In this document: positions 16,639 to 23,919 of the stretch, one piece after another
Layout of the letters: every line of letters begins with the position of its first letter
Position numbering within the stretch: position 1 is the stretch's first letter
Virus record (IMG/VR): IMGVR_UViG_3300045049_000072
Location: 1 to 28,391 of that record
Source: a virus
Direction: 5' to 3' (one strand)
DNA: 28,391 bases
Position numbers and translations under genes: made by a program
The notes under the pieces: model-generated
What the model saw: the letters and a program-made list of their open reading frames with translations, nothing else
The model's database searches: none
Told to the model about the DNA's origin: nothing

Positions 16639-16694
16639 CAATAACATCTCCATCGGAAGGGAGGTAGGCAAAACTTACCCACGATTGTTATTGC
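16639..16694 (+). promoter_or_regulatory. Structured 5' leader of the phoH-like mRNA
   Basis: CAATAACA (16639-16646) pairs with TGTTATTG (16686-16693), extended by two pairs across a 1-nt bulge. Inside sits a second hairpin: GGTAGG (16663-16668) pairs with CTTACC (16674-16679) around a 5-nt CAAAA loop. A Shine-Dalgarno-like GGAAGGGAGG (16655-16664) is partly held in this inner stem but has no fitting start codon. The gene's real site AGGAG is at 16710-16714. No known riboswitch class was recognised; it may stabilise the mRNA or bind a regulator. Confidence 0.5.
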
Positions 16695-16722
16695 AAAATT
16701 TTAAACATTAGGAGATGTGCAT

Positions 16723-18084
16723 ATGAATGTTGTAGTATTTGACACTAACGCACTTATTGATGACCCAAAAGCACCGCTAAGACAAGAGAACACATTAGTA
16801 GTCATTCCAAGAATTGTAATTGAGGAACTAGACAAACTAAAAACCGGAAGAGATGCTAATGTTCGCAGAATGTCTAGAGTTGCTTCTGATGTTATTGATG
16901 AAATTTCTGAGGCTCATGAAGACAAGCTTGAAATGCCAATTGGTCAAGGCAGCTATCTTAAGATTGAGAGCGGCATGACAAAACAGTTTGAATCTAGTGA
17001 GCCTGATAAGCCAGATAATATGATTATATCGGTTGCCCTTGGTTATGCACAACAAGGACATCGTGTTATCCTATATAGCAATGATAGGAATGTTCGTGTG
17101 TTTGCAAGGCAAATTGCTAAGGATTATTTCCCAAGTCAACTTTCAGACCTGCCATTAAAAGCAAGAGCGTATGAAATTGTTGATAGCTCTCTACATGACA
17201 TTGATAGCGGTGTCCGTGAACTATTGCTTCCAGATATGGATGTAAACATTCTTAGAAAGAATGGCTTTCATAATATCGAACTACCATATATTAATGGTGA
17301 GCATATCATGGTGCGAAGCCAAACAAATGAAAAGAATACCGCATTGGCAGTTTGGGACAAGAGACAAAATAAAATTCTTAATCTGCCCGACTATAAAAAA
17401 GGCGAACCTATTTGGAGAATTGGCGGCAATAATCCCGGTGCAACCGATGTTCGCCCAAGGGATGCAAGACAATCTTTCTTGATTCATGACCTTATGGACA
17501 CATCAAAAAATCTGCACTTCGTATTGTCTCGCGTAGCTGGTGCTGGTAAAAACTTTATCACTACTGCTTGCGCACTAAGATTGCTTAAAGACATGGAATA
17601 TGACCGCTTGATTATTGTCAAGCCTATGATTGCTGTCGATGGTTCTGATACAGGTTACTTGCCGGGAACGAAAGAAGAGAAGATGGCACCTTGGTTCGAA
17701 TCGTTTAATGATACAATCACAGAGCTTACAAATGATAGAGGACTGACAGCCGATTTAGAAGCTCGCATTGAGCTTGATATTGTTACTCATATGCGTGGTC
17801 GTAGCATTCCTAGAACACTTCTTATTATTGACGAAGCACAGAACTTCTCGGAGGATGCACTAAAGACATTAGGTTCGCGTGCTGGTGAAGGGTCTAAAAT
17901 TGTACTAATGGGAGACTTGTCGCAAATTGACAATCCAAGACTGGATGCAGGGAATACTGGATTGCGCGTATGGGCTGAGCGCGCCCGTAATAAGGAGTTC
18001 GGTTATGAAAATTCTACATATATCTTGCTTGACAGCAACTTCCGTAGTGAGCTTTCAGCTTGGTTCTCATCATTCTACGAATAA
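16723..18084 (+). CDS. phoH: PIN-PhoH family ATPase/RNase with altered Walker A
   Basis: This is a 453-aa protein. The ATG at 16723 is 8 nt after AGGAG; a GTG two codons earlier is too close. Residues 1-150 are a PIN nuclease domain (VVFDTNALIDDP at the start, IEELDKLK at 33-40). Residues 250-453 are the PhoH ATPase domain with Walker B LLIIDEAQN (366-374) and PhoH-typical LPGTKEEKMAPW (313-324). PIN-PhoH proteins are linked to RNA unwinding and cleavage, and PhoH proteins are frequent in phages. The P-loop reads RVAGAGKN (270-277) instead of the usual GxAGTGKT: the first Gly is Arg and the Thr/Ser after Lys is Asn. The gene has its own promoter and structured leader. Confidence 0.88.
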   Translation: MNVVVFDTNALIDDPKAPLRQENTLVVIPRIVIEELDKLKTGRDANVRRMSRVASDVIDEISEAHEDKLEMPIGQGSYLKIESGMTKQFESSEPDKPDNMIISVALGYAQQGHRVILYSNDRNVRVFARQIAKDYFPSQLSDLPLKARAYEIVDSSLHDIDSGVRELLLPDMDVNILRKNGFHNIELPYINGEHIMVRSQTNEKNTALAVWDKRQNKILNLPDYKKGEPIWRIGGNNPGATDVRPRDARQSFLIHDLMDTSKNLHFVLSRVAGAGKNFITTACALRLLKDMEYDRLIIVKPMIAVDGSDTGYLPGTKEEKMAPWFESFNDTITELTNDRGLTADLEARIELDIVTHMRGRSIPRTLLIIDEAQNFSEDALKTLGSRAGEGSKIVLMGDLSQIDNPRLDAGNTGLRVWAERARNKEFGYENSTYILLDSNFRSELSAWFSSFYE

Positions 18085-18091
18085 AAACATC

Positions 18092-18123
18092 GCACTCGCT
18101 CGCAGTGGGCGGGTGCTTATTCT
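18092..18123 (+). terminator. Probable intrinsic terminator after phoH
   Basis: GCACTCGC (18092-18099) pairs with GCGGGTGC (18109-18116), including one G-U pair, around a 9-nt loop, then a T-rich tail (TTATTCTTATT). It lies 7 nt after the phoH stop codon. No promoter is visible between it and the next gene, so the speD-like gene is likely expressed by read-through. Confidence 0.55.
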
Positions 18124-18147
18124 TATTATGAAAGGCGTGTGTGTGCC

Positions 18148-18510
18148 ATGCAGGAATATGATATCAGAGGTAAGCTATGTACAGCCGATATGTACGGCGT
18201 AAACAGGCTACTTCTTGATAGCGAACAATATTTAATTGAGCAATTAATCGAGGCCGCAAAAATCAGCGGCGCGACAGTTCTTAAAGAACAATCTGTTAAA
18301 TTTAAACCAACGGGCGTAACGGTTGCGTGTATTTTATCGGAGAGCCATATCACCTGTCATACTTATCCAGATAGGGGTTTTATTGCCGTTGATTGTTACA
18401 CATGCGGAGAACATTGTGATCCTGAGAAAGCAATCGAATATTTGGCGCTCGTATTGTGCCCTTCTGATGGCATGGACAAAGAAGTAATTATTAGGGGTAA
18501 GAGGACATAA
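18148..18510 (+). CDS. speD: SpeD-type pyruvoyl-dependent decarboxylase (AdoMet decarboxylase family)
   Basis: This is a 120-aa protein, the usual size of the short bacterial SpeD/SpeH class. The ATG at 18148 follows AAAGG (18131-18135). The self-cleavage motif SESH is at 64-67; cleavage between E65 and S66 would form the pyruvoyl cofactor. The three key residues known from Thermotoga AdoMetDC (Ser63, His68, Cys83) are matched by S66, H71 and C86 with identical spacing. The family makes decarboxylated S-adenosylmethionine for spermidine synthesis, but some phage SpeD homologues decarboxylate ornithine or arginine instead, so substrate is open. It could adjust polyamines for DNA packaging or translation. 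Confidence 0.9.
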   Translation: MQEYDIRGKLCTADMYGVNRLLLDSEQYLIEQLIEAAKISGATVLKEQSVKFKPTGVTVACILSESHITCHTYPDRGFIAVDCYTCGEHCDPEKAIEYLALVLCPSDGMDKEVIIRGKRT

Positions 18511-18524
18511 TTTCCTATTATTCC

Positions 18525-18554
18525 TTGACAAGCTACTAGATAATAGAGTATAAT
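18525..18554 (+). promoter_or_regulatory. Sigma-A-type promoter of the transglycosylase gene
   Basis: TTGACA (18525-18530) and TATAAT (18549-18554) are 18 nt apart, preceded by the TTCC sequence shared with most other promoters here. A -10-like GATAAT lies at 18539-18544 in the spacer. Confidence 0.82.
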
Positions 18555-18594
18555 TCAGTTATATTTCAAAACCAAATATATCGGAGATGATGTG

Positions 18595-19284
18595 ATGAAG
18601 AGAGGCATACTACTCTCCCTATCCCTGATGCTAATGCTATCGCAAACTTGTTCTGCGATGGTAAAACCAAAAGAGAGTAAGACTGTAGAGCCGAGTACCG
18701 AATTTCATGTAGATAACATTGTTTATTTGCAAACTGCCCAAAAAATTCAAAAATTAAGCGTGACGGTTCAAGATGAACCAGTGAAGCAAAAGCAAGAAAC
18801 ATATCCAAAGCTTGACATTCCAGTATCCGATGATTTACAAGAATATGCATGGGAACTAAGCAAAGAGTTTGGTATTCCAGTGGAAACGATTTGGTCTTTC
18901 GTGAAGCAGGAAACAGGCGGAACATACGACCCAAATCAAACTTATAGGAACAAAAACGGAACAACAGATTATGGCTTAATGCAACTCAACAATGGCGGAA
19001 CAATGCAATGGATAGTCAAAGAGAGTGGCATTGAAAATTTTGATTGGAGAAATCCAAAACATAATCTTAGGGCAGGAGTATGGTACTTAAAGTATTTAAA
19101 GGATGCATGGATAAGTGATGGATATGATGAAAATGTGATGGAGTTAGTAGCGTTAAGTTACAATAGGGGATATGGGAACGCGAAAAGCTACATCAAGAAT
19201 CATGACGTATTTGATTGGAAATATGTCGCTAACATACACACATATGAGGCTCAATTCAAGGCGAGAGGAAAGGGGATTGTGTAA
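18595..19284 (+). CDS. Secreted lytic transglycosylase (SLT-like)
   Basis: This is a 229-aa protein. The ATG at 18595 fits GGAG (18583-18586) with 8-nt spacing. Residues 1-22 are a Sec signal peptide (basic KR, long Leu/Met core, likely cleavage after CSA); the Cys does not fit a proper lipobox. After a linker (about 23-75), residues 80-225 resemble the lysozyme-fold SLT domain: WSFVKQETGG supplies the catalytic Glu, DYGLMQLNNG is the GLMQ block, and LVALSYNRGYGN corresponds to the ALAAYNxG motif. It would cleave peptidoglycan outside the membrane. Its place among early-type genes, away from the lysis module, and its signal peptide suggest wall remodelling or exclusion rather than final lysis. 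Confidence 0.85.
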   Translation: MKRGILLSLSLMLMLSQTCSAMVKPKESKTVEPSTEFHVDNIVYLQTAQKIQKLSVTVQDEPVKQKQETYPKLDIPVSDDLQEYAWELSKEFGIPVETIWSFVKQETGGTYDPNQTYRNKNGTTDYGLMQLNNGGTMQWIVKESGIENFDWRNPKHNLRAGVWYLKYLKDAWISDGYDENVMELVALSYNRGYGNAKSYIKNHDVFDWKYVANIHTYEAQFKARGKGIV

Positions 19285-19286
19285 GT

Positions 19287-20294
19287 ATGGGAACAACAAG
19301 TGTCCCTGCTACCTGTCTCAGCCGAATAAAAACGATCAGCGCATTAAAAACGCTGGTCGCTTTTTTGGCTATCAGAGACAAGTTGGGAAGGGGTGAGTTT
19401 GAGTTTAGCATTTTAAAGATTGCGGCAGATTATAATATCTCGCCAAATGCAGTAAGAAAAGGGATTAGTGAGCTTATTGAGTTAAAATTCATAGAGTTGG
19501 TTGAAAAAAATTCTGACAAACCGAATGTATATAAAATCACCATGCCCTATTCAAACTTTGAAGAGGGGTGTGTAAAAAATGAACACCCTACCTCTTCAAA
19601 CAATGAACACCCCCATTCAAAAAATGAAGACGTTAATGGGCGCGAAGAATACATGAAATCAGTGGCAGGGCGTAGAAAAAAGGCCGAGCAGCAAAATAGT
19701 GAAATCGAAAATGATATAAATAATATAGATTTTAATAATATAAATATATATAAAGAAGACATTAATTCTTATTCTATAATTAATAAAAATAATTATATGA
19801 ATAACGATGAAATAAAAAAGCTTGCCAATAGGGTACTACGAGAAGTCTTCGTGCCCCTGAACAATCCGCCGTTGCCACCAAATGGTAGAGAGCTTGGTAT
19901 GTGGATGGCAAAGCAAAACCGCATCATGTGTAAATTTCTTACAGAGTATCGAACAGAACAGGTTGTTGCGACAATTAAATATTTTGCAGAGGTAGCGCCG
20001 CCACCAAATGGTGTATTTAGCGTCTATTATTACATGCTAACGAAAAAGACGAAATATGGTACAATAACAAATGCAATGACTGCGCTTGATTATTACAAGA
20101 CCCAATTCATTGCCAATGAGCATGAGTATAAACGCGAGGAAATCGAAAAAAAGCAAGCTGAGATAGCTAAGCGTGAGCAAGAAGAAAAAGAGCTTGCCGC
20201 AAAAAGGGCAGAAGAAGTTGCCAAAATGAATCCAGACGAATTTATTGCTGGTATGATGGGGCGCTTCAAGTTGAACATAAAAAAGGACGAGTGA
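19287..20294 (+). CDS. Winged-helix DNA-binding protein, possible replication factor
   Basis: This is a 335-aa protein. ATG 19287 lies two bases after the transglycosylase stop, with AGGAAAGGGG in the end of that gene. Residues about 17-88 form a winged helix-turn-helix (helices ALKTLVAFLAIRDKLG, FSILKIAADYN, NAVRKGISELIE, then a wing). Residues 90-175 are a low-complexity linker ending in an Asn/Ile/Tyr-rich, very AT-rich stretch (19690-19800). A second folded domain (about 175-275) is followed by a Lys/Glu-rich coiled coil (280-315). The layout recalls phage replication initiators and helicase loaders, but this is not proven. A terminator-like hairpin lies inside codons 16-27. Downstream genes are recombination and replication genes. 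Confidence 0.7.
   Translation: MGTTSVPATCLSRIKTISALKTLVAFLAIRDKLGRGEFEFSILKIAADYNISPNAVRKGISELIELKFIELVEKNSDKPNVYKITMPYSNFEEGCVKNEHPTSSNNEHPHSKNEDVNGREEYMKSVAGRRKKAEQQNSEIENDINNIDFNNINIYKEDINSYSIINKNNYMNNDEIKKLANRVLREVFVPLNNPPLPPNGRELGMWMAKQNRIMCKFLTEYRTEQVVATIKYFAEVAPPPNGVFSVYYYMLTKKTKYGTITNAMTALDYYKTQFIANEHEYKREEIEKKQAEIAKREQEEKELAAKRAEEVAKMNPDEFIAGMMGRFKLNIKKDE
19333..19366 (+). terminator. Terminator-like hairpin inside the coding sequence
   Basis: CGATCAGCG (19333-19341) pairs with CGCTGGTCG (19351-19359) over 9 bp including one G-U pair, 9-nt loop, followed by CTTTTTT (19360-19366). It has every feature of an intrinsic terminator but starts 46 nt inside the winged-helix gene and about 50 nt after the transglycosylase stop. 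Confidence 0.6.
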
Positions 20295-20296
20295 TA

Positions 20297-20992
20297 ATGC
20301 ATTTTTCCAAAAACAAAGAGCGAAAATTGGTCGAAATTTACCCTACTACCGATGACCATGAAATAGCAAGGATATTAAAGCTAAGCGTGGGATTTGTGAG
20401 AAAGAAGGCGGAAGAGTTGGAGCTTGAGAAAGAGGATATAGACGAGTGGACACCACAAGAAATGAAGTTGCTTATAGAGATGTATCCCAATAGTTCCAAC
20501 GAATCAATCAGTGAGATTGTCGGCAGAAGCAAAATGGAGGTAGACCATTATGCCTTTAGAATGGGGTTGTCGAAGTCTAAAGAGTATTTCTCAAATATAA
20601 TTAGTACACCGCACGAAGAAGCATTGGCAAAGCATTGGAATGACGAATATAGCCAAAAAGACCATGGAAATTCGCGCGGAAATTACATATTAGGGAATGT
20701 GCTAAGACACATATTTCCACTATGCCAAATTCATCCAGAGTATCCGCTCGGAGGTCTAAGATTAGATTTCTATATGCCAACGCTAAGTTTGGGTTTTGAA
20801 TTTGATGGCATTCAGCATCAGGAGTATAATTCATTCTTCTACAAAACAAAGGATGATTTTCACAAGGCGCAATCGAGAGACTATGATAAGTCTGAAATGG
20901 CCGAGGCTTTAGGCATAGCCATTGTAAGATTTTCCCATGACGAACAACTGTCTATTGCTCTAGTAAGAGCTAAGATTAGTGAAGTGGTCTAA
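20297..20992 (+). CDS. Putative EDxHD/Vsr-like homing endonuclease with HTH domains
   Basis: This is a 231-aa protein. ATG 20297 is preferred over GTG 20291, which is too close to AAAAGG (20281-20286); the upstream stop lies at 20292-20294. Two helix-turn-helix modules (about 1-45 and 50-95, the second starting WTPQEMKLLIEMYP) precede a nuclease domain (about 125-231). That domain has LRLDFYMP and FEFDGIQHQE (D157, E168, D170, H174), as in PD-(D/E)xK/Vsr-like enzymes. The EDxHD homing nuclease I-Bth0305I, known from memory, belongs to this type and comes from a phage recA intron. Here the gene stands free, directly upstream of recA, consistent with a mobile gene that targets this locus. Confidence 0.72.
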   Translation: MHFSKNKERKLVEIYPTTDDHEIARILKLSVGFVRKKAEELELEKEDIDEWTPQEMKLLIEMYPNSSNESISEIVGRSKMEVDHYAFRMGLSKSKEYFSNIISTPHEEALAKHWNDEYSQKDHGNSRGNYILGNVLRHIFPLCQIHPEYPLGGLRLDFYMPTLSLGFEFDGIQHQEYNSFFYKTKDDFHKAQSRDYDKSEMAEALGIAIVRFSHDEQLSIALVRAKISEVV

Positions 20993-21002
20993 TAGTTTCT
21001 CC

Positions 21003-21031
21003 TTGACAAATTGTTATAATTCAAATATAAT
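21003..21031 (+). promoter_or_regulatory. Sigma-A-type promoter of recA
   Basis: TTGACA (21003-21008) and TATAAT (21026-21031) are 17 nt apart, with a second TATAAT at 21015-21020. The predicted transcript start lies only a few bases before the ribosome binding site GGGAGG (21041-21046), so the leader is very short. No SOS-type operator was seen. Confidence 0.88.
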
Positions 21032-21053
21032 ATAGTTCAAGGGAGGAATGACA

Positions 21054-22205
21054 GTGGCAAAAGGCAAGAAAGAAACAATTGTTGCTGGTGGAGATATTCA
21101 AGAAAGAATTAAACTAGCAATGGCTAAGACGCAAGAAAAATTTGGCGTTGGTTCTGTTTCGATTTTAGACAAGGACGCTAAGCCAGTAAAGTTAAAGCGT
21201 AAAAGTTCTGGCTCGCATAAGGTAAATCAGATTCTAGGTGGAGGTATACCCGAAGGACGTATCATAGAAATCTTCGGACCAGAATCGTCAGGTAAAACTA
21301 CATTTGCACTACATGCGGTGGCGGAAGCACAAAAGGAAGATCAAGAGAAATACGCTTTATATGTTGATGCAGAACATGCTCTTGATGTGAACTATGCAAA
21401 AGCACTTGGCGTAGACCTGTCAAGAATGATTCTATCGCAACCAGATACGGCAGAAGAGGCACTGCAAATTGTAGAGCTATGGATGGACTTGGATTGTGTT
21501 AGTATCTATGTAATTGATTCTGTGGCGGCGATGATTCCAAAAGCAGAGCTTGAAGGGCAAATTGGCGATAACCATATGGCAGTATTGGCTAGATTATTGT
21601 CAACCACACTAAGAAAGCTTGCTAAGCTTACCCATAGAACAAAAACAATCGGAATCTTTATCAACCAGCTTCGTGAAAAGCCGGGGGTCATGTTCGGTCC
21701 AAGTGAAACTACCACTGGCGGGCGAGCGTTGAAGTTCTATTCATCTATTCGCCTTGATATTAGGCCAATTGAACTTATTAAAGACAAAAGTGGATTGCCG
21801 ACTATTCGTAGAACTAAAATTAAAGCTATTAAGAATAAGGTATATAGACCATATCTTGAAGCAGAGGTAGATATCGAATTTGGGAAAGGTATTTCGCGTT
21901 CAGGTGAGATCATTGACTTTGGACAAGATTTAGGATTGGTTGTTAAGAGCGGAAGCTGGTTTACATACAAAGATGTCCTCAGAGAGCAAGGGCGAGAAAA
22001 TATGAAAGCCGCCCTTGAAGCGAACCCTGAAATCATGAAAGAACTTGATTTTCTTATTTCTACCATGTTAATGCCAGAAGACAGCGAAGAAGATGTCGAA
22101 GATATTATTGCTATCTTAGAAGACGATGAACCTATTGATGAATACCAACTTACTGCTACTTACTATGAAGAAGGGGCAGATGTTGTAGGCGGTGAAGTGA
22201 ATTGA
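21054..22205 (+). CDS. recA: RecA recombinase
   Basis: This is a 383-aa protein from GTG 21054, which has 7-nt spacing from GGGAGG; the ATG at 21048 is only 1 nt from that site and is unlikely. Walker A GPESSGKT (75-82), the YVDAEHALD block, IDSVAAM and NQLREKPGVMFG (L2 region) with TTGGRALKFYSS identify RecA. It forms ATP-dependent filaments on single-stranded DNA for strand exchange and repair. The C-terminal 60 residues are acidic (DSEEDVEDIIAILEDDE) and extend beyond the core; acidic tails regulate DNA binding in known RecA proteins. The gene is uninterrupted, with no intron or intein. It overlaps the next gene by 4 nt. Confidence 0.97.
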   Translation: MAKGKKETIVAGGDIQERIKLAMAKTQEKFGVGSVSILDKDAKPVKLKRKSSGSHKVNQILGGGIPEGRIIEIFGPESSGKTTFALHAVAEAQKEDQEKYALYVDAEHALDVNYAKALGVDLSRMILSQPDTAEEALQIVELWMDLDCVSIYVIDSVAAMIPKAELEGQIGDNHMAVLARLLSTTLRKLAKLTHRTKTIGIFINQLREKPGVMFGPSETTTGGRALKFYSSIRLDIRPIELIKDKSGLPTIRRTKIKAIKNKVYRPYLEAEVDIEFGKGISRSGEIIDFGQDLGLVVKSGSWFTYKDVLREQGRENMKAALEANPEIMKELDFLISTMLMPEDSEEDVEDIIAILEDDEPIDEYQLTATYYEEGADVVGGEVN

Positions 22206-22690
22206 GTTATGTAGATAGCCTAGAAGCAAGGCTAAAAAAGAATGGAGTCTACTGCGCTGACCAAGTAGACCCCGATGATATTAGGCGCATTGTGAATATG
22301 CGCGAGTGGGAATATTATAGTCTTGAAATCCAAGAAATAGAAGCCTATCTTTTAATGCTAGCGCAACACATCTATTTTCTACAGCAAGAAGCTAACTTAT
22401 CAGAAGCAAAAGAGATTGAGCTAGGGAACGATTTCAAGCTAGAGGCACTACCGCTAGTATACGGAGCAAAGATTAGGTCGGTTGATGAACGGTGGTTGTT
22501 TGCCGCTGGCCTAACTGATGATCTTGGAGAAAAATACAGCAAGTGGCAAAATGCATTGGCAGAATATGTTGCCTTGAAAGATTTGGCAAAGCCAGCAACA
22601 GAGAAGCTGAATGTAATGAAAAAAATCTATGATGAACGCAGGATGGAGGGTTCTAATAGAAACATACATAAGTATGTTGATGGAATATGA
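22202..22690 (+). CDS. Unknown small protein coupled to recA
   Basis: This is a 162-aa protein. It starts with TTG 22202 overlapping the recA stop (TTGA), so translation is probably coupled; there is no strong separate ribosome binding site. It is mostly helical, acidic, with many Glu, Leu and Ala (IQEIEAYLLMLAQHIYFLQQEAN) and may form a coiled coil. The C-terminus is basic (YDERRMEGSNRN). No catalytic motif, signal peptide or membrane segment is seen. It could be a RecA partner by position, but this is a guess. Its stop overlaps the next ATG (ATGA). Confidence 0.68.
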   Translation: MSYVDSLEARLKKNGVYCADQVDPDDIRRIVNMREWEYYSLEIQEIEAYLLMLAQHIYFLQQEANLSEAKEIELGNDFKLEALPLVYGAKIRSVDERWLFAAGLTDDLGEKYSKWQNALAEYVALKDLAKPATEKLNVMKKIYDERRMEGSNRNIHKYVDGI

Positions 22691-23409
22691 GAGAGCTAAT
22701 AACTATCAATGGAAGGTCGCAAACAAAGGCGGCTTGGGCAAGGGAGATAGGAATATCATTAACTGGATTCTGTCAGAGGCTTCGCAATAATTGGTCTGAC
22801 GATGAATTGCTCAGGTCGCCTAGAGAAACAAAAGAATATGAGTCGCATGGTATGAAAGGAACGCCGCTATATAGGGCTTGGGGTAACATGAGAAATAGAT
22901 GTTACAATGAAAAGCATAGATTTTACTCGCATTATGGAGCTAGGGGAATTAAAGTATGCGATGAATGGAATGGTAGCTTTAAATCTTTTTATGAATGGGC
23001 TATAGATAATGGATATCAAAAAGGGCTATCAATAGACAGAATAGACAATGATGGAAATTATGAGCCAAGCAACTGTAGATGGGCGACTACACAAGAACAG
23101 AATATTAATAAAAGAACAAATGTTTATGTTGAAATTGATGGAGTAACAAAAACACTTTCTGAATGGGCAACAGAAGTTGGAATCAGACAAGAAACAATTT
23201 ACAGAAGATACTATGTTGGCTGGCGCGGGGAAGATTTGATTAGCAAAACACAAGATAGAAGTGTGTTTATCACAATAGATGGAACAACCAAAAAGCTTTC
23301 TGAGTGGGCTAATGAATCGGGGATTGAGCGCAGTACCATTATGTATAGATTTAAAAACGGCATAGAAGGTAAGGAACTGCTTAAACCAACAAGCAAAGGA
23401 GAGGCATAA
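22687..23409 (+). CDS. HNH endonuclease with repeated DNA-binding modules
   Basis: This is a 240-aa protein. Its ATG overlaps the previous stop (ATGA). Residues 58-143 are a typical phage HNH domain: LYRAWGNMRNRCY, YGARGIKVCDEW, SIDRIDNDGNYEPSNCRW. Three related modules flank it, each about 37 aa with IxIDG or ITINGR, a W, and an HTH-like IGIS/VGIRQETI/SGIERSTI helix: residues 5-42, 147-184 and 195-232. Such modules position homing endonucleases on DNA. It is free-standing in a replication cluster and may be a selfish gene. It fits the operon neatly with overlap, so it has been settled there for some time or inserted precisely. Confidence 0.88.
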   Translation: MRELITINGRSQTKAAWAREIGISLTGFCQRLRNNWSDDELLRSPRETKEYESHGMKGTPLYRAWGNMRNRCYNEKHRFYSHYGARGIKVCDEWNGSFKSFYEWAIDNGYQKGLSIDRIDNDGNYEPSNCRWATTQEQNINKRTNVYVEIDGVTKTLSEWATEVGIRQETIYRRYYVGWRGEDLISKTQDRSVFITIDGTTKKLSEWANESGIERSTIMYRFKNGIEGKELLKPTSKGEA

Positions 23410-23410
23410 G

Positions 23411-23830
23411 TTGGAATACTTATCATTAAGAAAACTTTTCGCAGAGTATCAGAAAACAAACAAAGGATATCGTAAGGAAGTATTCTATAATGGACACAAC
23501 AATAATTTGATTGTGTTTTATCCTTGTGATATATCTTGTGATACGATTAGTATTTGTAATAGCATCAGTGAAGAGGTATATGATTACCTAATCCATACAC
23601 TTAATACTAATAAAGGCGTTACTGTTTTATGGTCGCAAGTTGAAGGAACAACAAGTGATTATACAATTTTTTATGACTTAAATCCTTCTAAGTTAAAGAA
23701 TATTGGTGTCAATGCCATTCTTCGAAAATTAAATGAACAGCCGAACAACATATCGAGAAAGTATGTTCAGGTAAAAAATGGCGTAGCGGAGCCTATTACG
23801 AGAGAAACGATGTCAAGCGTATCGCTTTGA
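23411..23830 (+). CDS. Unknown small protein with TTG start
   Basis: This is a 139-aa protein. The TTG at 23411 is a convincing start because AAAGGAGAGG (23395-23404) lies 6 nt upstream, and it follows the HNH stop by one base. It is a soluble alpha/beta protein with three Cys (FYPCDISCDTISIC) and no clear family motif. The last gene of the recA transcript; a GC-rich hairpin follows 12 nt after the stop. Function unknown. Confidence 0.65.
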   Translation: MEYLSLRKLFAEYQKTNKGYRKEVFYNGHNNNLIVFYPCDISCDTISICNSISEEVYDYLIHTLNTNKGVTVLWSQVEGTTSDYTIFYDLNPSKLKNIGVNAILRKLNEQPNNISRKYVQVKNGVAEPITRETMSSVSL

Positions 23831-23842
23831 GGCAATTCAATG

Positions 23843-23867
23843 GGAGGGCGATGCCCTCCTACTTTCC
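23843..23867 (+). terminator. Intrinsic terminator at end of the recA unit
   Basis: A perfect 7-bp GC-rich stem GGAGGGC (23843-23849) pairs with GCCCTCC (23853-23859) around a GAT loop, followed by TACTTTCCTT. The T run is interrupted, so efficiency is uncertain. It abuts the -35 of the helicase promoter. Confidence 0.7.
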
Positions 23868-23895
23868 TTGACAAACGATATAATTTAAGTGTAAT
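23868..23895 (+). promoter_or_regulatory. Sigma-A-type promoter of the helicase operon
   Basis: TTGACA (23868-23873) is followed after 16 nt by TGTAAT (23890-23895); TAATAT at 23892-23897 would give 18 nt. A TATAAT lies at 23879-23884, 11 nt before the -10. The ribosome binding site GGGAGGG is at 23907-23913. Confidence 0.8.
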
Positions 23896-23919
23896 ATATA
23901 TGAACAGGGAGGGAATTGA

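Noticed and set aside
16639-16694. tRNA or known riboswitch in the phoH leader
   Set aside because: No cloverleaf, anticodon arm or known aptamer core seen; only a nested hairpin pair.
19172-19396. Open frame across the transglycosylase/winged-helix junction
   Set aside because: Wrong frame relative to both well-supported genes; no ribosome binding site.
21054-22205. Intron or intein in recA
   Set aside because: The frame is continuous with all expected RecA motifs at normal spacing.
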